NCBI RefSeq assembly: GCF_900605495.1
Contig: NZ_LR027603.1
Coordinates: 248,001 to 312,000, forward strand
Reading direction: 5' to 3'
Source of the DNA: Bacilliculturomica massiliensis
GTDB taxonomy: Bacteria > Bacillota > Clostridia > Peptostreptococcales > Anaerovoracaceae
Length of the DNA: 64,000 nucleotides
The stretch's first letter is position 1, and every line of letters begins with the position of its first letter. The translations under genes and the position numbers were made by a program. This document shows positions 37,726-46,299 of the stretch, in pieces. The notes under the pieces were generated by a model that was given only the letters and a program-made list of their open reading frames with translations, searched no databases and had not been told where the DNA came from.

Positions 37726-39057
37726 ATGAACACACAAGAATTGAAGAGTCTCTGGGACGAGGTTCTGGAACTTCTGCAGCCGGAACTGACTCCCATCAGC
37801 TATGAGACGTGGATCGCGCCCCTGTCTCCTACGGGAATGGACGAGCGTGAGGGAAAACTTTATCTTTCCTCATATAATGATTTTTCCAGATCGATCCTCA
37901 CCAACCGATATAAGCCGGTGATCGAGAACGCCGTCCGCACCGCTTTCGGCAAGGATGTAAAGGTGGCTTTTATCGCACCGGAGGAGATCCCCGCCGACGG
38001 CAGCGATCCCGGTCCTTTTACGGACGAGCTCTATCTGAATCCGAAGTACATTTTCGATACGTTTGTAGTGGGCGGCAACAACCGCTTTGCCCACGCCGCG
38101 TCCCTGGCCGTGGCGGAGGCGCCGGCCAAAGCCTACAATCCGCTTTTTATCTACGGCGGAGCCGGGCTGGGGAAAACTCATCTGATGCACGCCATCGGAC
38201 ACTACATCCTTCGCGGAAATCCTTCCTCCAAAGTGCTCTACGTTTCCTCCGAAATGTTTACCAACGAGCTGATCAAGGCCATCCGGGAAAAGCAGACGGT
38301 GGAATTTCGAAATAAATACCGCAATATCGACGTTCTCATGATCGACGATATTCAGTTTATCGAGAAAAAAGAGAGTACGCAGGAAGAAATCTTCCACACC
38401 TTTAATACACTGTACGAGGCGAATAAGCAGATCATTATCTCCAGCGACCGGCCTCCCAAGGAGATCGCCACGCTGGAAGAACGTCTGCGCTCCCGCTTCG
38501 AATGGGGATTGGTGGCGGACATTCAGGCTCCCGACTACGAGACCAGAGTGGCCATCCTCATTAAGAAAGCGGAGCTGGACGACGTGGAGATCAGCGACAG
38601 TCTCATGGACGTCATCTCTGTCATCGCGGAAAAGATCCAGTCCAATATCCGTGAGCTGGAAGGCGCGTTCAACCGTGTAGTGGCTTACGCAAACCTGACC
38701 AACGCCAAGATAAACAAAGATCTGGCCAGGGAAGTTCTTCTGGACGTTTTTTCCTCGAAAGACAGGGAGGTGACGCCAGCCCTGATCAAGAAACACGTTT
38801 GCAAATACTTCAACATCAAACTGACGGACATTGAATCTTCCAAGAGATCCCGCAATCTGGCCTATCCCCGGCAGATCGCCATGTACATATGCAGAAATCT
38901 CACCGACCTGTCCCTGCCCAAGATCGGCGAACACTTCGGCAACAGAGACCATACGACGGTGCTTCACGCCTGCGATAAGATCTCGGCCGAACTTCCCGGC
39001 AACGGGGACCTCAAAAACATAATCGAGACCATTGAAAATGAGATAAAAGAAGATTAA
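37726..39057 (+). CDS. dnaA: Chromosomal replication initiator protein DnaA
   Basis: AAA+ initiator of 443 residues. Domain I (LWDEVLELLQPELTPISYETW), a short linker, the AAA+ core with Walker A GGAGLGKTHLMHAIG and Walker B MIDDIQFIEKK, and the domain IV signature (RNLAYPRQIAMYICRNLT, FGNRDHTTVLHAC) are all present. A TTG one codon earlier is in frame, but ATG 37726 lies nine bases after AGAAGG and is preferred. Confidence 0.98.
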   Translation: MNTQELKSLWDEVLELLQPELTPISYETWIAPLSPTGMDEREGKLYLSSYNDFSRSILTNRYKPVIENAVRTAFGKDVKVAFIAPEEIPADGSDPGPFTDELYLNPKYIFDTFVVGGNNRFAHAASLAVAEAPAKAYNPLFIYGGAGLGKTHLMHAIGHYILRGNPSSKVLYVSSEMFTNELIKAIREKQTVEFRNKYRNIDVLMIDDIQFIEKKESTQEEIFHTFNTLYEANKQIIISSDRPPKEIATLEERLRSRFEWGLVADIQAPDYETRVAILIKKAELDDVEISDSLMDVISVIAEKIQSNIRELEGAFNRVVAYANLTNAKINKDLAREVLLDVFSSKDREVTPALIKKHVCKYFNIKLTDIESSKRSRNLAYPRQIAMYICRNLTDLSLPKIGEHFGNRDHTTVLHACDKISAELPGNGDLKNIIETIENEIKED

Positions 39058-39208
39058 TGCACAAAACCACGGATAAGTTTTCTGAGTTATCCACAAGTTA
39101 TACACAGGCTCAAAGCCTGTAAACAGCTTGTTTAGAGAAGTTATTCACAAATTCACAGACCCTAATACTACTGTTACTAATTTGTTATAAAAAGAAGGAG
39201 GCAGTCCC
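39058..39208. other. oriC: Replication origin oriC (unwinding region) between dnaA and dnaN
   Basis: Three DnaA boxes in tandem orientation: TTATCCACA (39087-39095, perfect), TTATACACA (39098-39106) and TTATTCACA (39141-39149). A relaxed inverted site (CACGGATAA) lies at 39068-39076. The last box is followed by a short GC patch (CAGACCC) and then TAATACTACTGTTACTAA (about 39163-39180), which reads as repeated 3-mers of the DnaA-trio type. An AT-rich stretch continues to the dnaN ribosome-binding site. This order matches the basal unwinding system described for Bacillus. Confidence 0.85.
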
Positions 39209-40318
39209 ATGAAGTTCACCTGTTCTCAGCAGAGCTTATCGAAAGCCCTGAACACTGTTTCAAAGGCTGTTACCACGAGAACAACGATTCCCATACTCAA
39301 AGGTATATTACTCGAGACAGAAGGAAGCCAGCTGAAGCTGGCCGCTTCCGATCTGGATCTCAGTATTGAAAAAAGGATCGACGTCGAGGTACAGGAGGAA
39401 GGATCCCTGGTAGTATCCTCGAGACTGTTCAGTGATATTATAAGAAAACTGCCCGGCGCCGATGTAGAGATCGAGGAAATGGAAAACAATACAGTGATCA
39501 TCCGCTGTCTGGCTTCGGAATTCACTATCGTAGGCCAGCCTGCCGACGAATTTCCAAATATCGGAGATGTAGGAGAGGATCAGAGACTCCTTTTCAATAA
39601 AGAACTATTTAAGGATATGGTAAAGAAAACATCCTTCGCCGCCAGCATCGACGAGTCGAAGGGAATCATCGTCGGCGTTCTCATCGATATGACAGCAGAC
39701 GGACTGACCATGGTAGCTCTTGACGGTTTCCGCATGGCCATTACCAGAGAAGCTGTGAAAAATGAAGAAGAAAAGAAGATCGTCATCTCCGCGCGTATTC
39801 TCAATGAGATCTGCAAGATCATCTCAGATTCCGACGAGAGCGACGATATCTCCCTGATCCTGGACGAGAAGAGAGCGGTGGTCCTGGCGGACCAGACGAA
39901 GATCGTGCTCCGGCTGCTGGAAGGGGAATTCATTAAATACAGAGATATTCTTCCAAAAGAGCATCGCACCAGAGTTACGGTGGGCAAGAGCGACCTGCTG
40001 TCCAGCATCGAGCGCGCTTCGCTTCTCGCTAAGGAAGGGAAAAACAATCTCATCAAGATATCTGTAGGAGATGGAACGCTGACTATCACCTCCCGTTCGG
40101 AAGAAGGCAATGTAAAAGAGGAAGTGGCCATCGTCAGAGACGGAGAGGATCTGGAGATCGGCTTTAACTCGAAGTACGTGCTTGACGTGCTCAAGGTGGT
40201 GTCGGACGATGAGGTCGCCATGGAGTTCAACAACAGCGTCAGCCCCTGTCTGGTCAAGCCGGTGGAAGGGGACGCCTACGAGTATCTGATCCTGCCTGTC
40301 AGGATCTCGGGCAATTAG
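39209..40318 (+). CDS. dnaN: DNA polymerase III beta subunit (sliding clamp)
   Basis: 369-residue clamp. N-terminal MKFTCSQQSLSKALNTVSKAV, PILKGILLE and the C-terminal YLILPVRI pocket strand are typical. AAGAAGGAGG precedes the ATG. First gene after oriC on the right replichore. Confidence 0.98.
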   Translation: MKFTCSQQSLSKALNTVSKAVTTRTTIPILKGILLETEGSQLKLAASDLDLSIEKRIDVEVQEEGSLVVSSRLFSDIIRKLPGADVEIEEMENNTVIIRCLASEFTIVGQPADEFPNIGDVGEDQRLLFNKELFKDMVKKTSFAASIDESKGIIVGVLIDMTADGLTMVALDGFRMAITREAVKNEEEKKIVISARILNEICKIISDSDESDDISLILDEKRAVVLADQTKIVLRLLEGEFIKYRDILPKEHRTRVTVGKSDLLSSIERASLLAKEGKNNLIKISVGDGTLTITSRSEEGNVKEEVAIVRDGEDLEIGFNSKYVLDVLKVVSDDEVAMEFNNSVSPCLVKPVEGDAYEYLILPVRISGN

Positions 40319-40378
40319 GAAACATGCGGAAGTATTAACCAACCATATTTCCTGAGTTATAAAAAGCGAGGAAGTAAA

Positions 40379-41005
40379 TTGCATATATTATTTGTAAACG
40401 GCTGCATGAGAGAAGAGGGCCGTTCCAGAACAGAGCGGATCGCACGGGTCTTTCTCGAGGAACTGAAAAAACAGGGAACCTTTTCTCTCGAGGAAGTCGA
40501 TCTCAGAAGGGAAGAAATAAGGCCCGTCCGGGGTGAGGATCTCCTTCTCAGGGACAGGGCTTCGGCGGCAGGAGACTTCAGCGGTCCTCTGTTTGAACGG
40601 GCCAGACGCTTTGCGGCCGCAGACCGGATCGTGATCGCAGCTCCACTTTGGGATCTGAGTTTTCCTTCCATGCTGAAGGTATATCTGGAAAATATCTGCG
40701 TTACGGGACTGACATTCCGCTATACGGAAGACGGCGTCCAGGGATTGTGCCGGGCGGACCGCCTGATGTATATTACCACCAGAGGAGGAGATTTCAGTCT
40801 CCCCTATATGAGAGAACTGGAACAGGCGGCGCCTTATCTGCGTTCGCTCTGTTTTATGCTGGGAATCGGCAGTATGGACACGGTGGCCGCCGACGGACTG
40901 GATATCATCGGCCATGACGTGGAGGCCATCGTTAAAAGAGCGGAGAAGGAAGCGGCTGAAAAGGCGGCGGACTTTCTGAGAGATCAGGATGAAACATGTA
41001 TCTAA
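40379..41005 (+). CDS. Flavodoxin-fold NAD(P)H oxidoreductase (AzoR/quinone-reductase-like)
   Basis: A 208-residue protein of the flavodoxin-like-fold NAD(P)H dehydrogenase family. MHILFVNGCMREEGRSRTERIA forms the FMN phosphate loop, APLWDLSFPSMLKVYLEN is the family core, and YITTRGGDF follows. Start is TTG 40379 with GAGGAAG. Its last ten bases overlap recF. It occupies the place where most Firmicutes have the S4-domain gene between dnaN and recF, which is missing here. The link to replication is positional only. Confidence 0.85.
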   Translation: MHILFVNGCMREEGRSRTERIARVFLEELKKQGTFSLEEVDLRREEIRPVRGEDLLLRDRASAAGDFSGPLFERARRFAAADRIVIAAPLWDLSFPSMLKVYLENICVTGLTFRYTEDGVQGLCRADRLMYITTRGGDFSLPYMRELEQAAPYLRSLCFMLGIGSMDTVAADGLDIIGHDVEAIVKRAEKEAAEKAADFLRDQDETCI

Positions 41006-42108
41006 AAGAGATCGATCTGAAGAATTTCAGAAACTATAAAGAGCAGTCTGTCTCATTCCATGAAAAGGTCAATATCATCACGGGAAACAATGCTCAGGGA
41101 AAGACGAATCTGTTGGAGAGCCTTTACATTATGAGTCTTGGGAAGTCCTTCCGCACGGGAAGGGACAGCGAGATGATCGGATTCGGAGAGGATTTCTGCC
41201 GGGCCCGCAGCAAAACGGTGAAGGACGACGGCGAGATCGATATAGAGATCATCATTTCCAGAGAAGGAAAATCTGTCAAGATCGACGGAGTGAGAGCAAA
41301 AAAGACGGCGGATCTTCTGGAACACGTTTACATGGTGGTTTTTTCTCCGGAGGATCTGAAGATCGTGAAAGATGAGCCGGAGAAGAGAAGAAAATTTTTA
41401 GACAGGGAACTTTGTCAGCTGAAGCCCGTGTATTTTAAAAATCTGGGCCGTTATAAAAAGATCCTGCTGAATCGAAACGTGCTGCTGCGTCAGGGAGAGG
41501 CCAACAGGGATCTTTTCTCCGTGTACGACGAGGAACTTGCAGACTACGGAGCGCGTATCGTGGCGGAACGCAGGCGGTTTGTGGAAAAACTTGCGCAGAT
41601 CAGCAGGGAACTTCACGAAAAGATAACCGATGGAAAAGAGACGCTTTCTGTCTCCTACGAGTGCGATCTGCCGGAGGCCGGTGATCTGAGCGCCTTAAAA
41701 CAGCAGTTTATGGACCGGCTTCAGAAGAATTTCAGAAGAGATCTGTACCGGGGAACTACGGGAACAGGTCCCCACAGAGACGATCTGAAGCTGGAGATCG
41801 ACGGAGTGGATATCCGTCACTATGGATCCCAGGGGCAGCAGAGGACGGCGGCGCTGTCGCTGAAGCTGGCGGAGATCTATCTGATCCGTCAGGAGACAGG
41901 GGAAGACGCCATTCTTCTGCTGGACGATGTGCTGTCGGAACTGGATACGCAGAGACAGACGTTTCTGCTGAACCGCCTTTCGGAAGTACAGATATTTATC
42001 ACTGCAGCGGAGCTGTCCGACCCACTGTTTTCCAATCTGCCCGACAGCTTTATTTTTCGGGTGGAAAAGGGTGAGGTTTTCAGAATGGATCTCGGCGAAA
42101 ATAGTTGA
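40996..42108 (+). CDS. recF: DNA replication and repair protein RecF
   Basis: SMC-like ATPase that helps load RecA at gaps. 370 residues, Walker A ITGNNAQGKTNLLE, signature YGSQGQQRTAALSLKLA, Walker B AILLLDDVLSELD. The start overlaps the preceding oxidoreductase gene by ten bases, indicating translational coupling. Confidence 0.97.
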   Translation: MYLKEIDLKNFRNYKEQSVSFHEKVNIITGNNAQGKTNLLESLYIMSLGKSFRTGRDSEMIGFGEDFCRARSKTVKDDGEIDIEIIISREGKSVKIDGVRAKKTADLLEHVYMVVFSPEDLKIVKDEPEKRRKFLDRELCQLKPVYFKNLGRYKKILLNRNVLLRQGEANRDLFSVYDEELADYGARIVAERRRFVEKLAQISRELHEKITDGKETLSVSYECDLPEAGDLSALKQQFMDRLQKNFRRDLYRGTTGTGPHRDDLKLEIDGVDIRHYGSQGQQRTAALSLKLAEIYLIRQETGEDAILLLDDVLSELDTQRQTFLLNRLSEVQIFITAAELSDPLFSNLPDSFIFRVEKGEVFRMDLGENS

Positions 42109-42133
42109 CATAAATCGCAGAAAACTGTATAAT
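42105..42133 (+). promoter_or_regulatory. Consensus promoter of rpmH-rnpA
   Basis: Perfect TTGACA (42105-42110) and perfect TATAAT (42128-42133) with 17-bp spacing. It begins inside the end of recF. Expected to be very strong. Confidence 0.93.
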
Positions 42134-42180
42134 AACAGGGCGATTGTGTATAAAAACTTTTATATAAGGAGGTGGGAAGG

Positions 42181-42315
42181 ATGAAACAGACTTATCAGCC
42201 CAAGAAAAGACAGAGAAAAAGAGAGCACGGCTTCAGAAAGAGAATGAGCACCAAGAATGGCAGAAACGTTCTCAAGAGAAGAAGAGCGAGAGGAAGAAAG
42301 TCCCTTACAGCATAG
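42181..42315 (+). CDS. rpmH: 50S ribosomal protein L34
   Basis: 44-residue basic protein beginning [18 protein letters not shown], with [11 protein letters not shown] and [12 protein letters not shown] at the end. AAGGAGGTGG precedes the ATG. Its position between recF and rnpA is the standard one. Confidence 0.98.
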   Translation: MKQTYQPKKRQRKREHGFRKRMSTKNGRNVLKRRRARGRKSLTA

Positions 42316-42369
42316 AGACCGCATTTCGTGGTCTTTTTGTTTAGAGTACTTTTGTAAAAAGGACAAAGT

Positions 42370-42756
42370 ATGCTTAGACCTGACGTTTTACGAAAGAAAA
42401 CGGACTTTTCTTCCATCTATAAGCGCGGAAAATCCGTAGGGGGAAAGTGCGTCGTTTTGTTCTACAGAAAAAATGGTCTTGCTTACAGCCGCAGGGCGTT
42501 TCTGGCCAGCAAAAAAGTAGGAAAAAGCGTGGTTCGTAACAGAGCCAGACGGCTCATGAAGGAAAGCTACAGAGCTTTGGAGGGATCGATCCCTCCGGGG
42601 TATGATATGATCCTCATCGCGAGGCATACCATACGTGATCTGAAATGTGCGGATGTGAAAAAATCAATTGAAGCCGCAATGAGGAGAGCAGGCATACTGC
42701 CGGGCTTTCCGCCAAAATCAAAACAGAAAAAAGAAAACAGATCGCAGGGTGAATGA
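42370..42756 (+). CDS. rnpA: Ribonuclease P protein component
   Basis: 128-residue protein subunit for tRNA 5' processing. It shows the RNR motif region [19 protein letters not shown] and the N-terminal [11 protein letters not shown] basic tail extends past the usual end. It overlaps yidD by four bases (ATGA). Confidence 0.97.
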   Translation: MLRPDVLRKKTDFSSIYKRGKSVGGKCVVLFYRKNGLAYSRRAFLASKKVGKSVVRNRARRLMKESYRALEGSIPPGYDMILIARHTIRDLKCADVKKSIEAAMRRAGILPGFPPKSKQKKENRSQGE

Positions 42757-42968
42757 AATTGAAGAAACTGTTGATTGCCCTGATCCGGGGATATCAGACG
42801 TTGATTTCACCGATGTTTCCGCCTACCTGCAGATTTTACCCCACTTGTTCCGCTTATTTTATACAAGCTGTGGAAAAATACGGGGCTTTAAAAGGCAGCT
42901 GGCTGGGAATCCGAAGGATATTGAAATGCCACCCGTTTCACAAAGGTGGCTACGATCCTTTGAAATGA
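42753..42968 (+). CDS. yidD: Membrane protein insertion efficiency factor YidD
   Basis: 71-residue YidD with the amphipathic start [16 protein letters not shown] and the conserved [19 protein letters not shown] and [11 protein letters not shown]. Acts with YidC at the membrane. Translationally coupled to rnpA. Confidence 0.96.
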   Translation: MKLKKLLIALIRGYQTLISPMFPPTCRFYPTCSAYFIQAVEKYGALKGSWLGIRRILKCHPFHKGGYDPLK

Positions 42969-43048
42969 CGGGACGGGTGTCGCTCGTTCAAAGAAGAAAA
43001 CGGAAAGAAATTTACATATTCATGTAAATTCAGGAGGTACCAGATACT

Positions 43049-43768
43049 GTGCAATTCATAACAGGAATATTTGCAAGCCCCATGGGATTTCTGCTGTCGT
43101 TTTTGTACAATTTCATCGACAATTACGGGATCGCGATCATCGTGTTCACCGTTCTCGTGAGGTTGTGCCTGTTTCCGCTGTATTCTTCACAGGTGAAGCA
43201 CACCGCGAAGATGGCGGATCTTCAGCCGAAAATGCAGGCTCTGCAGAAAAAATATGCGAATGACAAAGAAACCCTGAACATGAAGATGATGGAGCTCTAT
43301 CAGGAAGAAAAGTTCAATCCCATGCGGGGATGCCTTCCCATGATCATTCAGATGCCGATCATTTTCGGTCTGTTTGCACTGCTCCGCAATCCGCTGGTCT
43401 ATATGGCGGACAATACGTCCATGATCATGGCCGTTCATGAATCTTTTCTCTGGATATCAGACCTGAGTCAGCCCGACGATTGGGCGCTGCCTATACTGGC
43501 AGGTCTGGCGACCTTTGTCTCATTTTCGCAGACGCAGGCACAGCAGACCTCTCCGGACGGTTCCAATCCCGCTCAGGGAATGATGAACGCCATGAAGTAT
43601 TTCTTCCCGGTGATGATCTTTCTCATGGGACGATCTTTTCCGGCAGGACTTGCCCTCTACTGGTTTATCGGCAACTTGATCCAGATCGGGCAGAACCGCT
43701 ATCTGAACTATATGAGAAAGAAACTCAAAGAAAAGACGGAAGCGGAGAAGAAAAAAAAGAAGAAATAG
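43049..43768 (+). CDS. yidC: Membrane protein insertase YidC/Oxa1
   Basis: Membrane insertase of 239 residues in the Gram-positive short form. The core contains five transmembrane helices, the positively charged FPLYSSQVKHTAKM region and the cytoplasmic coiled hairpin LQPKMQALQKKYANDKETL. It ends in a run of lysines. It starts at GTG 43049 after a perfect AGGAGGT. No lipoprotein cysteine is visible at the N-terminus, unlike SpoIIIJ of Bacillus. Confidence 0.95.
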   Translation: MQFITGIFASPMGFLLSFLYNFIDNYGIAIIVFTVLVRLCLFPLYSSQVKHTAKMADLQPKMQALQKKYANDKETLNMKMMELYQEEKFNPMRGCLPMIIQMPIIFGLFALLRNPLVYMADNTSMIMAVHESFLWISDLSQPDDWALPILAGLATFVSFSQTQAQQTSPDGSNPAQGMMNAMKYFFPVMIFLMGRSFPAGLALYWFIGNLIQIGQNRYLNYMRKKLKEKTEAEKKKKKK

Positions 43769-43810
43769 GATACTGTTTTGTATTTCAACAGGACAGCTGG
43801 AGGACAGAGG

Positions 43811-44707
43811 ATGGATTTTTCAGAAAAATGGGGGACCAGTATCGACGAAGCCGTCAGACTGGCTCTCGAAGATTTGAAACTTACGCGTGACGAGGTTAAT
43901 GTAACGGTACTGGAGGAACCATCGAGAGGATTTTTCGGCATCGGACAGAAGCTCGCTAAAGTAAGGGTTGAAAAGATCACAGTAGTAAAGGCTCCCGAGC
44001 CGGAAGAAATAAAAGAAAAAACGGCGGCGAAGCCGGCGTCTGCAGAACGCTCTGCAGAAAGAACGGCGCCGTCTGGCGAAAAGAAAACGGAACGTCCTCA
44101 GCGGGACCGGTCCGAGCGTCCTGAAAGAAGGGACGACCGCAGGCCGGAGCGCGGCGAACGCAGCGACCGGAGAGAAAGAGGGCGCAGGGACAAAGATAGG
44201 GAACGTCCTCAGCGGTCGGAGAGCAAGCTGGCTCTCAGGGTGAGACCCGACGATCTGCAGGAGATGACCGAACATCCGGCGCTTACTTTTCTGAATGAAG
44301 TCTCTGAGAAAATGGGACTGGTTCTGGAAGTCAAGTGTTATGTGAACGAAGAGAACGTGTTCATCGACATTGAGGGCAAAGATTCCGGGACGATCATCGG
44401 AAAGAGGGGACAGACTCTGGACGCGATCCAGTATTTGACCAGTCTTGTGGTGAACAAGGATTCGGAAAAGTACATCCGCGTGGTCATCGACGCGGAGAAT
44501 TACCGCGCGAAGAGGGAACGGACCCTGGAACAGCTGGCGAACCGTCTGGCCGACAAGGTGAAGAGATCGGGAAAAAGCGTGCGTCTGGAACCGATGAATC
44601 CCTATGAGAGAAAGGTAATTCACGCAACGCTGCAGGGCCGTCCTGAAGTGACGACCAGAAGCGAAGGGGAAGAGCCCTACAGGCGTGTTATCATTGAAAG
44701 AAAGTAA
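43811..44707 (+). CDS. jag: Jag/KhpB RNA-binding protein
   Basis: 298-residue RNA-binding protein. An N-terminal Jag domain (WGTSIDEAVRLALEDLKL, EEPSRGFFGIG), a long Arg/Glu-rich linker (about 65-140), a KH domain (GTIIGKRGQTLDAIQYL) and an R3H domain (MNPYERKVIHATLQ) are visible. ATG 43811 after GGAGGACAGAGG is chosen over an upstream TTG. Partner of the small KH protein KhpA in other species, which is not in the window. Confidence 0.95.
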   Translation: MDFSEKWGTSIDEAVRLALEDLKLTRDEVNVTVLEEPSRGFFGIGQKLAKVRVEKITVVKAPEPEEIKEKTAAKPASAERSAERTAPSGEKKTERPQRDRSERPERRDDRRPERGERSDRRERGRRDKDRERPQRSESKLALRVRPDDLQEMTEHPALTFLNEVSEKMGLVLEVKCYVNEENVFIDIEGKDSGTIIGKRGQTLDAIQYLTSLVVNKDSEKYIRVVIDAENYRAKRERTLEQLANRLADKVKRSGKSVRLEPMNPYERKVIHATLQGRPEVTTRSEGEEPYRRVIIERK

Positions 44708-44714
44708 CGAAATC

Positions 44715-44749
44715 AAGGGGGCTGCTTATTTTTAAGTCGGCCCCTTTTT
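44715..44749 (+). terminator. Terminator after jag
   Basis: AAGGGGGC pairs with GGCCCCTT across a short AT loop, followed by TTTTTC. It closes the rpmH-jag unit. Confidence 0.8.
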
Positions 44750-44810
44750 CAATTTACGGGTCAGTATCTGAGTTTGAAATATTTTCGTCAAGATGAGAGG
44801 GAACAGGATT

Positions 44811-46250
44811 ATGGAAGATACCATTGCGGCCATCGCCACCGCTTACGGCGAGGGAGGGATAGGGATCGTCCGCGTCAGCGGTCCGAAAGCCAGAAGCGTT
44901 CTGGAAAGCATCTTTATTTCTGTGCGCAGGCACAGAACTGAAGGGGAGGGCCAGAGAGAAAGGTTTTTTTTGCCTGAAGCCACGGGTGAGACCATCAATG
45001 AACCGATCGTTAATAGGCGATTGACGTACGGAAATGTGGTGGATCCCAGAGACGGCAGTCTGGTGGATGAAGCGATGGCTGTATTTATGAAGGCTCCATA
45101 CACTTATACGGCTGAGGATGTGGCGGAGATCCAGTGCCACGGCAGCGTAGTGTCGCTTCGAAGGGTGCTGTCTCTGTGTCTGGAAAACGGGGCGCGGCTG
45201 GCTGAACCGGGAGAGTTTACGAAGAGGGCTTTTCTGAACGGCCGTTTAGATCTCTCGCAGGCGGAGGCGGTCATAGACGTGGTGCGCGCCAAGACAGATC
45301 AGGGTTTTGATGTGGCTCTCGGACAGATGGAAGGATCCCTTTCCCGTGAGATCAGGGAACTGAGGAATGATCTGATGGATCTTTTAGTGCTGGTGACAGT
45401 GAATCTGGATTATCCGGATGAGGATATTGAAGAGATCAACTATGAAAAGCTGGATGAAAGTTTATCGCAGATAGACGATAAACTTCAGGCTCTGATCGCC
45501 GGCGCGGGCACGGGAAGAATGATAAGAGAGGGACTGGCGGTCACCATCGCCGGGAGGCCCAATGTAGGAAAGTCTTCGCTGATGAACGCCCTTCTGCGGG
45601 AATCCCGGGCGATCGTCACCGATGTGCCCGGCACCACAAGAGACACCATAGAAGAGGGATTGAGTATTTCAGGAATTCCGGTGCGGCTAACAGATACGGC
45701 AGGGATCAGACGGACGGAGGACAGAGTAGAACAGATCGGAATTGAGAAAAGCAAGGAGGCTGTGAACAGAGCGGACCTGATCCTTTTTATGGTTTCCGGC
45801 AACGAGGGTTTTACACCGGAAGATCTGGAGATCATACCCTATCTGGATGAGAAAAAAACGGTGGTTCTGCTCAATAAGATCGATCTGGGATCTGTGTTGA
45901 CAGAAGAGATGATCCTTGAGAAAATGCCCGGGGCGGCTGTGATCGAAACATCTATGAAGGAGGGACATGGCATGGACCTTCTGCAGGAGAAGATAAGGGA
46001 TATGGTGTTCGGCGGACAGGCGGCCCAGAGGGAGAGCATGATCGTGACCAACGTGCGCCATGAGGAATTGATCCGCAGAGCTTCTGAGGAGATCCACTGC
46101 GCACAGCTCATGTCTTCATCGCGGGAAGCTCTGGATTTTATAGAAGTCAATATCAGACAGGCGTTTGACGATCTGGGCGAGATCATCGGCGAGACGGCAA
46201 ATGATCAGATCATCAACGAGGTATTTTCGCGTTTTTGTCTGGGAAAGTAG
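44811..46250 (+). CDS. mnmE: tRNA modification GTPase MnmE
   Basis: With MnmG it installs the carboxymethylaminomethyl group on wobble uridine. 479 residues from ATG 44811. The N-terminal THF-binding domain (DTIAAIATAYGEGGIGIVRV) carries a charged insert of about 20 residues near 40-60. The helical domain holds a Ras-like G domain (GRPNVGKSSLMN, DTAGIR, NKIDL) and ends in the catalytic FCLGK. A second in-frame ATG six codons earlier lacks a ribosome-binding site. Confidence 0.97.
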   Translation: MEDTIAAIATAYGEGGIGIVRVSGPKARSVLESIFISVRRHRTEGEGQRERFFLPEATGETINEPIVNRRLTYGNVVDPRDGSLVDEAMAVFMKAPYTYTAEDVAEIQCHGSVVSLRRVLSLCLENGARLAEPGEFTKRAFLNGRLDLSQAEAVIDVVRAKTDQGFDVALGQMEGSLSREIRELRNDLMDLLVLVTVNLDYPDEDIEEINYEKLDESLSQIDDKLQALIAGAGTGRMIREGLAVTIAGRPNVGKSSLMNALLRESRAIVTDVPGTTRDTIEEGLSISGIPVRLTDTAGIRRTEDRVEQIGIEKSKEAVNRADLILFMVSGNEGFTPEDLEIIPYLDEKKTVVLLNKIDLGSVLTEEMILEKMPGAAVIETSMKEGHGMDLLQEKIRDMVFGGQAAQRESMIVTNVRHEELIRRASEEIHCAQLMSSSREALDFIEVNIRQAFDDLGEIIGETANDQIINEVFSRFCLGK

Positions 46251-46299
46251 GGGAACGGTCTGTCAGAGATAAAAGAAAGGATAGTAGGGTGAGCCGCAG

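Noticed and set aside
39118-39134. WalR box in oriC (TGTAAA-N5-TGTTTA)
   Set aside because: One mismatch at a required A, and the sequence is better explained as a small palindrome (TAAAC...GTTTA).
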